Assembly (NCBI GenBank): GCA_040396955.1
Contig: JBBAWX010000008.1
Coordinates: 62,001 to 126,000, forward strand
Source of the DNA: UBA965 sp040396955
GTDB taxonomy: Bacteria > Chloroflexota > Chloroflexia > Chloroflexales > Roseiflexaceae
Reading direction: 5' to 3'
Length of the DNA: 64,000 nucleotides
Shown piece by piece: positions 25,805 to 33,706 of this stretch. A program made the translations under genes and the position numbers. Every line of letters starts with the position of its first letter. Within the stretch, counting starts at the first letter, position 1. Below the pieces are notes generated by a model, which did not search any database, had not been told where the DNA came from, and was given only the letters and a program-made list of their open reading frames with translations.

Positions 25805-26362
25805 ATGGTGCAACAGTATTTGCAAGGCGTTGCCGATGTGTTAGCCAAGGTCGATGCGCGTCAGTGCGAAGCGGTGCTTGAAGCGCTCTGGCAAACCTAC
25901 CAGCGTGATGGTAGCGTCATCGTGTGTGGCAATGGTGGCTCAGCTGCCACTGCATCCCATTTTGTCTGTGATTTGGGAAAATGGACGGTTGTTCCTGGGC
26001 AACGACGAATGCGTGCCATCGCCCTCACCGACAACATGCCCCTCGTCACTGCGTGGGGCAACGATACCGCCTACGATCAAGTGTTCGTTGAGCAGTTGCC
26101 CATGTTTTATCGACCTGGTGACACCTTGGTGGCGATTTCGGGGAGTGGCAATTCCCCCAACGTGCTCAATGCTGCCAAGTGGGTACAGTCACAGGGTGGC
26201 CAAGTGGTGGGTATGAGCGGGTTTGGCGGAGGTGCGCTGGCAACGGTCGCCGATGTGCCCTTTGTTGCACCGAGCTCATTTATGCCAGAAGTCGAAGATG
26301 TGCATATTGCCCTCTGTCATGGAGTGGCAGTGCACGTGGCGCACCGGATTCGTGCCCAATGA
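25805..26362 (+). CDS. SIS-domain phosphosugar isomerase (GmhA-like)
   Basis: 185 residues. The SIS core has CGNGGSAATASHFVCDLGKW (about residues 39-58), which is the signature of phosphoheptose isomerase GmhA, and the second phosphate loop in AISGSGNSPNVLNAAKW. GmhA converts sedoheptulose 7-phosphate to D-glycero-D-manno-heptose 7-phosphate. No HldE or GmhB is nearby, so the sugar could differ. Overlaps the ROK kinase gene by 4 bases (ATGA). Confidence 0.85.
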   Translation: MVQQYLQGVADVLAKVDARQCEAVLEALWQTYQRDGSVIVCGNGGSAATASHFVCDLGKWTVVPGQRRMRAIALTDNMPLVTAWGNDTAYDQVFVEQLPMFYRPGDTLVAISGSGNSPNVLNAAKWVQSQGGQVVGMSGFGGGALATVADVPFVAPSSFMPEVEDVHIALCHGVAVHVAHRIRAQ

Positions 26363-27273
26363 AACTCATTCTTGGCCTTGATTTTGGTGGTACCAAATTG
26401 GCCGCCGGCTTGGTTGATGCGGATACCGGCGCCGTCGTCGCCTCGTTACGCACTGCTACGCCAGCTGGTGGCGCCGAAGCTGGCTTGGCTGCCATGCTGG
26501 CACTTGGTACGCAACTCATCGCACAGTCGGCCGCCCCGGTGTATGCCGTGGGAGTGTCGTTTGGTGGGCCGGTTGAGGCCGATGGTCGTACCGTGCGTCT
26601 CTCTATGCATATTCCCGGGTGGGAAGGCATGCCTCTCGCACAACGCTGCGAAGCCCACTTTGGTCTGCCGTGTGTCATTGCCAATGATGCCGATGCCGCA
26701 GGTCTGGCTGAATATCGTTTTGGCGCTGGCCAAGGGTGTACCCACATGCTCTACCTGACGGTGAGCACTGGTATTGGTGGGGGTGTCATCATCAACGGGC
26801 GTCTGCACCGTGGTGAGCATGCCTGGGCCGGTGAAGTCGGTCATATGATTCTCAAGCCCGATGGCCCTGCGTGCGCGTGTGGTGGTAATGGTTGCCTTGA
26901 GTCGTTGTCGTCGGGGCTCTCGATTGCCCGTGATGCGCGTCTCCGGGTGCCACCAACCCTGGCGCATTTGCCGGCATCGGCGATTACCGCCAAAGCAGTT
27001 GCAGAAGCCGCATCTGCCGGTGATCCGGTGGCACAGCAGATTTGGCAGGATGCGGTCAGCTGGCTGGGGATTGGTATTTCGTCGGCCTGCAACCTCATCA
27101 ACCCAGGGCGGGTGGTGATTGGTGGCGGCCTGACGGAAGCCGGTGAACAACTCTTTGCACCGCTCCGCGACATCATGCGGTATCGCGCTTTGGCGAAACA
27201 AGCAGTGCTGGCACGCGCCTCATTGGGGGCGGTGGTTGGCATCATGGGTGGCGCTGCGTTGTGCATCGAATAA
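26359..27273 (+). CDS. ROK-family sugar kinase
   Basis: 304 residues from ATG 26359; the reading frame runs 60 codons further upstream but those overlap the SIS gene. The ATP motif DFGGTK (residues 8-13), the sugar-binding NDADAAGLAEY, the ROK signature TVSTGIGGGVIINGRLHRGEHAWAGEVGH and the zinc site CACGGNGCLE are intact. Typical products are glucokinase, N-acetylglucosamine or N-acetylmannosamine kinase; the sequence does not decide. Translationally coupled to the SIS gene and followed by a strong terminator. Confidence 0.92.
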   Translation: MKLILGLDFGGTKLAAGLVDADTGAVVASLRTATPAGGAEAGLAAMLALGTQLIAQSAAPVYAVGVSFGGPVEADGRTVRLSMHIPGWEGMPLAQRCEAHFGLPCVIANDADAAGLAEYRFGAGQGCTHMLYLTVSTGIGGGVIINGRLHRGEHAWAGEVGHMILKPDGPACACGGNGCLESLSSGLSIARDARLRVPPTLAHLPASAITAKAVAEAASAGDPVAQQIWQDAVSWLGIGISSACNLINPGRVVIGGGLTEAGEQLFAPLRDIMRYRALAKQAVLARASLGAVVGIMGGAALCIE

Positions 27274-27307
27274 AGGAATCTCCCACGGGGATGCGACCAT
27301 GATGCCG

Positions 27308-27342
27308 AGCGGATTGGCCCATTTCGGGTCAGTCCGCTTTTT
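27308..27342 (+). terminator. Rho-independent terminator after the ROK kinase gene
   Basis: A 13-base-pair stem with two G-T pairs (27308-27320 with 27326-27338), a 5-base loop and TTTTT. The stop codon of the convergent GrpB-like gene (27329) lies inside the hairpin. Confidence 0.85.
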
Positions 27343-27886
27343 GCGGTGCCCGATTTGCGTGCTGAATGCTGGTCAGCTCGGCTGCCGTGAAGCCGTGGCG
27401 GTGTAGGATGGTCACGATGAAATCGCTTTTGCCTGCCACGTAGTCGGTCATCGTAATCCCAGGGGTGCGACTGAGTGCGACCTTGAGATCGGCATAGCGC
27501 TGGCACAAGACCGGGTCGTTGCGCAGGGCATCGCGTAGGCAAAGATGATTACGTAGCGCTAACGTGCCCGTTTGGCAGACGTATAGGTGGTGCCGAAACC
27601 ATCCACGCGGTTGTGCAAAGGCTTCACGACCGGGAATGCCCTGATCTCCACGCCACTGATAGCCAATCTGGGTGAGTGCAGTACGGGTTGCGACCACGTC
27701 TGCTGGTGTGGCAACAACGATGTCGATGTCGATGATTGGTTTGGCCGTAAGGCCAGGTACTGCCGTGCTACCGACATGCTCAATACCTTCCGCATGAGGC
27801 GCAACCACCGACCAGAGGCGGGCTTGTAGGTAGTGAAAGAGGAGTGGCCAGTGTGACTGGTAGGCGTGTAACTGCATGGGTGACAT
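27329..27886 (-). CDS. GrpB/UPF0157 nucleotidyltransferase-like protein
   Basis: About 185 residues (ATG 27886; ATG 27877 is the alternative, both with weak ribosome binding sites). The family signature is clear: EHVGSTAVPGLTAKPIIDIDIVVATPADV resembles a minimal nucleotidyltransferase GS...D-x-D site, followed by RHHLYVCQ and RDALRNDPVLCQRYADLK. The name GrpB is positional in origin; the biochemical role is unknown, though CoaE fusions are known in other species. The upstream extension of the frame falls inside a terminator hairpin. Confidence 0.88.
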   Translation of the reverse strand: MSPMQLHAYQSHWPLLFHYLQARLWSVVAPHAEGIEHVGSTAVPGLTAKPIIDIDIVVATPADVVATRTALTQIGYQWRGDQGIPGREAFAQPRGWFRHHLYVCQTGTLALRNHLCLRDALRNDPVLCQRYADLKVALSRTPGITMTDYVAGKSDFIVTILHRHGFTAAELTSIQHANRAPQKAD

Positions 27887-27909
27887 CCGTGTATTAAGTG
27901 AAAACGTGC

Positions 27910-27942
27910 CATCCATGCTCCAACGCCGTTGGAGCATGGATG
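27910..27942 (-). terminator. Hairpin after the VWA-domain gene
   Basis: A perfect 15-base-pair stem (27910-27924 with 27928-27942) with a 3-base loop, 20 bases after the VWA gene's stop. The T-run on the minus strand is short (GTTTTC), so it may be a terminator of moderate strength or an mRNA-stabilising end. Confidence 0.6.
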
Positions 27943-27961
27943 TATTGTACCGACAAGGCGG

Positions 27962-29302
27962 CTACTGTTGCCGGCGCTCAAGACGGGCGATGTGACGGCG
28001 CAAGCGATCGACATGTGAGCCCTGCTCACCACGGGCTTCGAGGTCTTGGAGGAGCTGGCGCATCTCGTTGAGGTCTTTGCCACTGCTCGAGCTGACCATC
28101 GCATTGACCATCATCGACATTTTCGCCATCGCTTGGCTACGTGGCTGAATCATCTCGTTTTCTGCCTCGTCATACGCCCCATACTGACGTAGTGAAGTAC
28201 TGCGCATTTTGGCGCCGGCCATGATTCGCTGTGCTGATTGGAAGTCGCCCACGCGGTTGTAGGCACTCGCGTTGATTTGCTGGTGCGCTAAATCGATGGT
28301 CGCGGCCTCTTCGCTGATGCTACTCTCCTCGGGGTACTGTGCCGCCTCAATGACACTACATAATCGGTAGGCGTACGTGCCCTCGACGAGTTGTTGCTCA
28401 CCTTCGTTGGTGGCACCCGTGAACACGGTCGTAATCACATAATCGCCACTGACGGTGGTGGCATCGGGTACAAGCCGCACATAAATGTTGCGTTGTTCGG
28501 CCGAAATCAACGTACCTAGCTTGATGCTTACCGTCTGATTGGCCTCGACTGCCGTGATTCCCCCAAGTACCTCACAACTGAACCCCGCAGGCACAACGAT
28601 GCGGATCTCGCACTGCTGGAGCGCTGCCGCAAAAAGTTGGTTCAGCTCAGTGCTGAAGAACCGCTCAATGTCGCTCGACTGCTCGATGAAATAGTGGTTG
28701 CCTTGACCGAGCCGAGCCATGGTGTTCAGCAGGTTCTCGTTGTAGTGAAGCCCCAATCCATAGGTAGAGGTGCTCACATTGCGCGCGGCATAACTCCCAC
28801 TTAATGCCCCCAACGTGTCGCTGTCGCTGATGCCCACGTTGGCCTCGCCATCGGTCAGGAGCATGACCCGATTGACACATTCCGCCTGCTGCGGGTTGCG
28901 CAACAAGGTGTCGGCGCCGAGTTGCCAGCCACCAGCAAGATTGGTCGACCCACCCACATGAATGTTCTGGAGGGCTTGAGACATCAGGCGCCGTTGCGGA
29001 TCATTGACCTGCATGTTCTCGGCAAGCAAGGCAACGCGGTCGTCGAAAGTGACAATCGTGCAGTAATCCTGATTGCCCATGCGCTGGACGATGCGCTGTG
29101 CGGCGTTGATGGCGTCGAGGATTTTTTGGCCACTCATCGAACCACTGCGATCGATGACAAGCGCGAGATTCAGCGGCAAGCGTTGTGTCGCCGCCGTCGT
29201 CGGCGTGGTAATCGTCAACTTGACAATCAAATCATCCCGGTTCCCGTGTTCGTCGGTGCGGATAGCTACGTGCGAACGATTTCCTTTTACGTGTAATTCC
29301 AT
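27962..29302 (-). CDS. Von Willebrand factor A domain protein
   Basis: 446 residues from ATG 29302 (AAAGGA upstream); a longer reading would run back through its own promoter. The VWA domain occupies about 45-230, with an intact metal-ion-dependent adhesion site: DRSGSMS at 51-57, the Thr in GGSTNLAGG and the Asp in LLTDGEAN. A beta-rich segment (about 235-340) and a helical C-terminus with a dimer-like tail (MRQLLQDLEARGEQGSHVDRLRRHIARLERRQQ) follow. No signal peptide or membrane segment, so it is cytoplasmic. Such soluble VWA proteins often assemble complexes or partner MoxR-type ATPases; none is near. It diverges from the acidic protein gene and neighbours a MerR regulator. Confidence 0.85.
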   Translation of the reverse strand: MELHVKGNRSHVAIRTDEHGNRDDLIVKLTITTPTTAATQRLPLNLALVIDRSGSMSGQKILDAINAAQRIVQRMGNQDYCTIVTFDDRVALLAENMQVNDPQRRLMSQALQNIHVGGSTNLAGGWQLGADTLLRNPQQAECVNRVMLLTDGEANVGISDSDTLGALSGSYAARNVSTSTYGLGLHYNENLLNTMARLGQGNHYFIEQSSDIERFFSTELNQLFAAALQQCEIRIVVPAGFSCEVLGGITAVEANQTVSIKLGTLISAEQRNIYVRLVPDATTVSGDYVITTVFTGATNEGEQQLVEGTYAYRLCSVIEAAQYPEESSISEEAATIDLAHQQINASAYNRVGDFQSAQRIMAGAKMRSTSLRQYGAYDEAENEMIQPRSQAMAKMSMMVNAMVSSSSGKDLNEMRQLLQDLEARGEQGSHVDRLRRHIARLERRQQ

Positions 29303-29393
29303 GTGGCGCGGGTCCTTTCGTTTTCGTTGGTTGATATCTCTGCAGGCCACCAACATGCCCGACAAAGGGATACTTAATATCAGTATTGACGTA

Positions 29394-29422
29394 ATAATAA
29401 CAGTAAATGCTGTGATTGTCAA
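29394..29422 (-). promoter_or_regulatory. Promoter of the VWA-domain gene
   Basis: On the minus strand a consensus TTGACA (29417-29422), a 17-base spacer and TATTAT (29394-29399, five of six). About 85 bases of leader lie before the start at 29302. Confidence 0.65.
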
Positions 29423-29423
29423 G

Positions 29424-29456
29424 TGGCAAAATGTTGATTGGAATCATGATTTGCCA
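29424..29456. promoter_or_regulatory. Inverted repeat between the two divergent promoters
   Basis: TGGCAAA (29424-29430) and TTTGCCA (29450-29456) are perfect 7-base inverted arms 19 bases apart, with the smaller palindrome ATCATGAT (29443-29450) inside. The element sits exactly between the -35 boxes of the VWA and acidic-protein promoters, so a regulator bound here could control both. Confidence 0.5.
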
Positions 29457-29478
29457 AAAATAATAATCGTGATATACT
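29451..29478 (+). promoter_or_regulatory. Promoter of the acidic-protein gene
   Basis: TTGCCA (29451-29456), a 16-base spacer and TATACT (29473-29478). The -35 box is one arm of the inverted repeat. The region 29303-29575 is otherwise AT-rich and gene-free. Confidence 0.5.
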
Positions 29479-29575
29479 TATATCGTAACGTTATAGTGAT
29501 AACAAAAGGAGGTGCTGAAACAAAACTCCACCACGGTACGTCAGATGGTTTCCAAGGTATGAAAGGAGCGACTCA

Positions 29576-30479
29576 ATGCACGACCACATTGCACGAATCC
29601 AGCGCTACTTGCTGGTCATCAAAGAGCAGTACGAAACAATCCAAGCAACGCTCCGGCATATCTCACCTGGGAACTCCGACACAGAGGCGAATGTGCGCGC
29701 TGTTGCGCATCAGATGCTCCTCACACAAGTCCACAATCGTATGCGCATGCACGACACGCTGATTGCCAAGATGCAGGCGTATGTGGATGCCTGTAGTACA
29801 CCTACCGACACCGAGGCCGCGAGTGGTGCTGATGTGGCGAGTGCCGACGTAGCGCCACCACCCATTAGTGTTGATGATGAGTGGATGTTTTTATATGAAA
29901 TCGACAACGCTGCTGACGGATACGTCACAGATGATGACGAATACACGGCGGACGATGACGGCGATGAAGTCGGCGACGATGACGGCGACGATGANNNNNN
30001 NNNNNNNNNNNNNNNNNNNNNNNNNNNNNNNNNNNNNNNNNNNNNNNNNNNNNNNNNNNNNNNNNNNNNNNNNNNNNNNNNNNNNNNNNNNNNNAGTCAG
30101 CGACACGTTGCCACTGACTGCTGACCAGGTGTACCTCAAGCGGCTCAACCAGACGCGCCCATTGGTCTTGGAGCCAGGGTTGATGTCCGGTCAACCTGCC
30201 GAAGATTTTGCGGTAGAGCTGAGTACGCAAGAGTTCCGCAATTTATTTGGCCTCGATGGGAGCACTCTCCGGCGGCCCATGAACGTTGTCGAGGCGTTCG
30301 GTGTCTTTGGGTTTGTCTTAAGTGCCGAAGAGCAACAGCGTCTGTTGGCACTCGATGACAAATCTCAATCGTCGTCGGCCGCTGATGCCGATCCGGGGCA
30401 GAGTACGAGCACAGTGGAGCCTCCCAGCGATACTCGTGACAACGACGACCCCGACTACAACATTCCCGGAGCCGCCTAA
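29576..30479 (+). CDS. Acidic low-complexity protein of unknown function, interrupted by a scaffold gap
   Basis: I treat 29576-29994 and 30095-30479 as one gene split by 100 N. The first part (139 codons, AAAGGAG seven bases before the ATG) has a helical N-terminal domain (MHDHIARIQRYLLVIKEQYETIQATLRHI...) and runs into a strongly acidic repeat (DDDEYTADDDGDEVGDDDGDD). The second part begins VSDTLPLTADQVYLKRLNQ, has a folded-looking region with EFRNLFGLDGST and FVLSAEEQQRLLALDD, and ends in a disordered tail NIPGAA. The two frames agree only if the true gap is a multiple of three; 100 N is a conventional placeholder. The gap likely hides more Asp repeats. Not recognised. Confidence 0.6.
29995..30094. 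other. Assembly gap of 100 N
   Basis: Exactly 100 unknown bases, placed where GAC/GAT/GGC codon repeats begin. Repeat collapse during assembly is the simple explanation. Any reading frame translated across it is meaningless. Confidence 0.95.
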
Positions 30480-30482
30480 AAC

Positions 30483-30520
30483 ACGACGCTCCCCAGCGCT
30501 GAGGCGCTGGGGAGCGTCGT
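30483..30520. terminator. Strong hairpin between the acidic-protein and MerR genes
   Basis: A perfect 17-base-pair GC-rich stem (30483-30499 with 30504-30520) and a TGAG loop. It lies between convergent genes ending at 30479 and 30531. On the minus strand it is followed by GTGTTTTAGG, so termination is better in that direction. Confidence 0.75.
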
Positions 30521-30530
30521 GGAGAGCGAA

Positions 30531-31028
30531 CTACGGGTGACGACGTAGGATGGCGCTAATCCGGCGCAATTCGCCGTTGTCGATCATCTGATCGTCACGG
30601 AAGTGTAATTCGATGCCTTCGTCGATGACATACCGGTACCAACGCCGCTCACTCTGGTTGGTTTCCGTGGTTGCGACAGCGGTGTTACTGGTCAGGACGC
30701 GCTCCAGTTGATGGTCGACCACCGCTTCCGCCATGACCGCCGCATCGACCAATTCGTTGATGGGCTGTGGCTCGCTGTCGATGATTTCTTGAAGTTGTTC
30801 ATCTTCAAGACCGGCAAGCTTGGCACGAATGACTCGCAGTGGTAAAAAGTTCGCTTTGAGGCGAGCAGCTGCCAACAGTTGCAGGAGGTGGCGGTGGGTG
30901 TAGCGTGGCATGCGCACCCGGTCAACTGGTGCGTCAATGAGCCCCTCATCCGTGTAGTAGCGGATGGTGCGTTGAGTTACACCTGCAGTTTCCGCTAATT
31001 GGCGGATGGTATAGAGCTCTTGGTTCAT
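30531..31028 (-). CDS. MerR-family transcriptional regulator
   Basis: 165 residues from ATG 31028. The N-terminal winged helix is typical: YTIRQLAETAGVTQRTIRYYTDEGLIDAPVDRVRMPRYTHRHLLQLLAAARLKANFLPLRVIRAKLAG (residues 5-72). There is no cysteine pattern for metals or thiols; the C-terminal part (about 100-165, RRWYRYVIDEGIELHFRDDQMIDNGELRRISAILRR) is an unidentified effector domain. It converges on the acidic-protein gene. A dyad TACCA-N8-TGGTA sits inside its own promoter, consistent with self-control. Control of the VWA/acidic pair is inferred from position only. Confidence 0.9.
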   Translation of the reverse strand: MNQELYTIRQLAETAGVTQRTIRYYTDEGLIDAPVDRVRMPRYTHRHLLQLLAAARLKANFLPLRVIRAKLAGLEDEQLQEIIDSEPQPINELVDAAVMAEAVVDHQLERVLTSNTAVATTETNQSERRWYRYVIDEGIELHFRDDQMIDNGELRRISAILRRHP

Positions 31029-31068
31029 GATTACTCTCTTTGTGGTAGAAGATTTCATTACTGCACAA

Positions 31069-31097
31069 ATGCTACCACTTTCAGTTGGTATCGTCAA
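31069..31097 (-). promoter_or_regulatory. Promoter of the MerR gene with dyad in the spacer
   Basis: Minus strand TTGACG (31092-31097), 17 bases, TAGCAT (31069-31074). The dyad TACCA/TGGTA (31073-31090) covers the spacer, where MerR proteins normally bind. Confidence 0.5.
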
Positions 31098-31137
31098 TTT
31101 ATAACAAATCACGATTGCATGCATTTTGCATGAAAAT

Positions 31138-31168
31138 TTCACCGGTGTGCACCGTGCACACCGGTGAA
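31138..31168 (-). terminator. Terminator of the SPFH-NfeD operon
   Basis: Perfect 15-base inverted arms (31138-31152 and 31154-31168) around a single C, only 10 bases after the nfeD stop codon, followed on the minus strand by a short T-rich stretch. Confidence 0.75.
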
Positions 31169-31178
31169 GTGTAACGTA

Positions 31179-31601
31179 TTACGCTCCGCGTACGACGGGT
31201 TCAGTGGACTGGAAGTGAATCACAACCACGTCGTCGCCAACGTTGATCGTGCCATCTGCGCGGGCCGCCCATTCGACACCGTTGATGCGAATGCGGACTG
31301 CGTTGTTGGGTTCAACGGCAATGCAGACACCGCGTTGACCGATGAGCTGATACTGGAGCTCGTTGACCGTGCTTCGTTCGTGATTGAGCATGGCATAGGC
31401 CCGTGCTCCAATGACGGCAGTTGTGACTACCCCCAGCGCAAAGACAACAAAGAGGCCAGCTCCCATGCTGGGGAAGATTAGGGCTACCGCTGCCGTGAAC
31501 AACGCGGCAATGCCGATCCACAGCATGTACATTCCAGGGACGAACATTTCGACGGTGAGCAGGGCTAACCCGGCAATCGCCCACAGAAACGCTGGGTTCA
31601 T
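31179..31601 (-). CDS. NfeD-like membrane protein
   Basis: 140 residues. Hydrophobic segments at about 4-22, 26-45 and 48-68 are followed by a C-terminal OB-fold domain (about 82-135) with GQRGVCIAVEPNNAVRIRINGVEWAARADGTINVGDDVVVI, the NfeD1b pattern. NfeD proteins work with SPFH proteins in membrane microdomains. It starts 2 bases after the stop of the SPFH gene, the classical pairing, so joint expression is almost certain. Confidence 0.92.
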   Translation of the reverse strand: MNPAFLWAIAGLALLTVEMFVPGMYMLWIGIAALFTAAVALIFPSMGAGLFVVFALGVVTTAVIGARAYAMLNHERSTVNELQYQLIGQRGVCIAVEPNNAVRIRINGVEWAARADGTINVGDDVVVIHFQSTEPVVRGA

Positions 31602-31603
31602 GG

Positions 31604-32512
31604 CTATTTCCCGTCTTTGACGCGCATGATTTCGTTGAGGGCTGTCATTGCACCACCGAGTGACGTGAGCTCGGTCGGCACCACAATCATGCGGGCTGCA
31701 GGTGAATCCCCCAATTTCTGGAGTGCGTCAACATAGCGCTGGGCGATGAAGTATTGCAACGCGGCCTGCGGATTACCGACCGATTCAACGAGCAGCCGGG
31801 TAGATTCGGCCTCGGCACCTGCAAGGCGTTCGCGGGCTTCGGCCTGCAACTTCGCTGATTCGAGCATGCCCTCGGCCTCAAGAATTTTGGATTGCTTGAG
31901 CCCCTCGGATTTGAGGATTTCGGATTGGCGCACCCCTTCGGCCTCAAGAATACGTGCGCGTTTTTCACGATCGGCGGTCAATTGTAGTGCCATGGCGCGT
32001 GTGATGTCTTCGGGTGGGAGGACATCCTTGATTTCGACACGGGTCACCTTGGTGCCCCAGGTCTGGGTGGCGTGGTCAAGCGCAGCGAGTAGGCGGCTGT
32101 TGATTTCTTCGCGTTTGGAGAGGACTTCGTCGAGTTCCATGCTTCCGATGGCTGAACGAAGATTGGTGAGAGCTAAATTGATGATAGAAGCTTGCAAATT
32201 GAAGACTTGGTATGCGGCGAGTCCCGTCTCATACACCTGATAAAACAACACGCCGTCGACTCGCACCGTGGCGTTGTCACGGGTAATCACGATTTGCGAC
32301 GGGATGTCGAGCACTTGTTCTTGGACGTTCACTTTGCGCCCGACTTGGTCAATGAACGGGATAATCAGGCTGAGCCCAGGCTTCAGGACAATACGAAAAC
32401 GCCCGAAGCGTTCAATCGTCCATTCGTACCCCTGAGGAACGATTTTGACGCCCATGACGACCACTGCCGCCGCGAGTAGCGCCAAAAATACTAAACACAG
32501 AAAAATTTCCAT
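31604..32512 (-). CDS. SPFH/stomatin-family membrane protein (QmcA-like)
   Basis: 302 residues. One N-terminal membrane segment (about 2-22), the SPFH/band 7 domain (about 23-190) starting VPQGYEWTIERFGRFRIVLKPGLSLIIPFIDQV, and a long helical coil (about 190-255) with regularly spaced Ala and Glu (REKRARILEAEGVRQSEILKSEGLKQSKILEAEGM), ending in the conserved MIVVPTELTSLGG-type tail. These proteins oligomerise into membrane scaffolds that influence proteolysis and lipid order. Partner of the NfeD-like gene downstream. Confidence 0.93.
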   Translation of the reverse strand: MEIFLCLVFLALLAAAVVVMGVKIVPQGYEWTIERFGRFRIVLKPGLSLIIPFIDQVGRKVNVQEQVLDIPSQIVITRDNATVRVDGVLFYQVYETGLAAYQVFNLQASIINLALTNLRSAIGSMELDEVLSKREEINSRLLAALDHATQTWGTKVTRVEIKDVLPPEDITRAMALQLTADREKRARILEAEGVRQSEILKSEGLKQSKILEAEGMLESAKLQAEARERLAGAEAESTRLLVESVGNPQAALQYFIAQRYVDALQKLGDSPAARMIVVPTELTSLGGAMTALNEIMRVKDGK

Positions 32513-32670
32513 GATGTGGGTTCTCCTTGTGATGACCAGCGTGTCGACACCATTACGTGCTTTTGTAAGACGTCCATGCAGGTGTGTATGTTGCAGGTGC
32601 TGGTGTGTCGAGGAATGTGGTCATACCGTACCGACGAATTGTCTCCATTGCCTGTGCGGACCGAATTGAT

Positions 32671-32697
32671 CCTGAGGGAGTACCGTACTCCCTCAGG
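32671..32697 (-). terminator. Hairpin after the dienelactone-hydrolase-like gene
   Basis: CCTGAGGGAGTAC and its perfect reverse complement around a single C, 13 bases after the stop codon at 32710. No T-run on the minus strand, so the call rests on the stem and its position. The rest of 32513-32709 shows no gene. Confidence 0.55.
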
Positions 32698-32709
32698 GTG
32701 TGAAGATGG

Positions 32710-33642
32710 CTACGACGTGCGGGTGGTGAAATCACAGACGAATTGGTGGATGAAGCGGTCAACCCCGGCAGGAGTGGTGGCTGGGTGTGCAGGGGGTGGT
32801 GTGGCTGACGTGAAGATGACGTTTGATGCGCTTGCTGAGCCTGAGAGCGCACGGCTCAAGAAGGCCCGAAGTTGCTCCCAGGCTTGTTGTTGCGGGCCAC
32901 CGTTGTTGATTTCGTCGATGCTTTTGACAAATGCGTGGGGCATATCGGGGTAGACGGTGATTTCGTGGGGCACGCCGGCGGCACTCAAGCCGGCTTCGAA
33001 GGCGTCGACCTCACTCAGTGGAATCATGGTGTCAGCACCGCCAAAGATGCCGAGTACTGGGCCGTTGAGGCGTTGTAGGAGCGCTGGGTCGGCAATCGTT
33101 GCGCCGTAGAAGACGGCGGTTGCGCTGATGCTGGGCGTATTCACGCTATAGCGGATGGCGGTGCCACCCCCAAAACAAAAGCCCATGATGGCGACACGCT
33201 TGGGATCCACATCGGGTTGATTACTGGCCCACAGGATGACCGCATCGATGTCGCTATCGACTTGTGTGGTGGGCGTGGTGCTGACCTGCCAAATGGCGGT
33301 AGGAATCCAATCGGTGGTGTTGCCACGGAAGACGTCCGGGGCAATGACGATGTAGCCATCTTGGGCGAGGGCATCGGCTTTGCCGACGATTTCTGATTTG
33401 AGCCCCCACCACTCATGAATCATGATTACGACGGGAAATGGTCCGGCGGCGTCGTTTTGAGGGCGAGCCACATAAGCCCGGATAGCTGGGTTGGTGCCAT
33501 TGGGGATGACCGTATTGGTGAGGGGGTCGAGGCGACTAACGCCCATGCCGCGGTCAATGACGATCGACGCCGCCAAGACGAGACAGAGCCCGGCCATAAT
33601 GCCAACAAGCCAGAGGGAGATGGTGATAACGCGTTTGAGCAC
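32710..33642 (-). CDS. Dienelactone hydrolase-family alpha/beta hydrolase, membrane-anchored
   Basis: 310 residues starting with GTG (GGAGGT seven bases upstream). An N-terminal membrane segment (about 4-28) probably anchors or exports it. The hydrolase core has HEWWG, VIAPDVF, the Cys nucleophile elbow GFCFGGG, the Asp in GIFGGADTMIPL and the His in MPHAFVK, the complete Cys-His-Asp triad of the family. Members cleave dienelactones or other esters. About 45 C-terminal residues (SASASNVIFTSATPPPAHPATTPAGV...) extend past the domain and look disordered. Confidence 0.87.
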   Translation of the reverse strand: MLKRVITISLWLVGIMAGLCLVLAASIVIDRGMGVSRLDPLTNTVIPNGTNPAIRAYVARPQNDAAGPFPVVIMIHEWWGLKSEIVGKADALAQDGYIVIAPDVFRGNTTDWIPTAIWQVSTTPTTQVDSDIDAVILWASNQPDVDPKRVAIMGFCFGGGTAIRYSVNTPSISATAVFYGATIADPALLQRLNGPVLGIFGGADTMIPLSEVDAFEAGLSAAGVPHEITVYPDMPHAFVKSIDEINNGGPQQQAWEQLRAFLSRALSGSASASNVIFTSATPPPAHPATTPAGVDRFIHQFVCDFTTRTS

Positions 33643-33706
33643 GATGGATACCTCCTGTGTATGAGCCGCTATCTAGGTATACGGTGCGGCGATGTAATCG
33701 GTTGTG

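Noticed and set aside
26179..26358. A 60-codon N-terminal extension of the ROK kinase
   Set aside because: It overlaps the SIS gene in another frame; the kinase start fits the ATGA overlap.
29868..30479. A frame reading through the N gap
   Set aside because: The part before the gap is out of frame with the gene start at 29576; only the part after the gap is real coding sequence.
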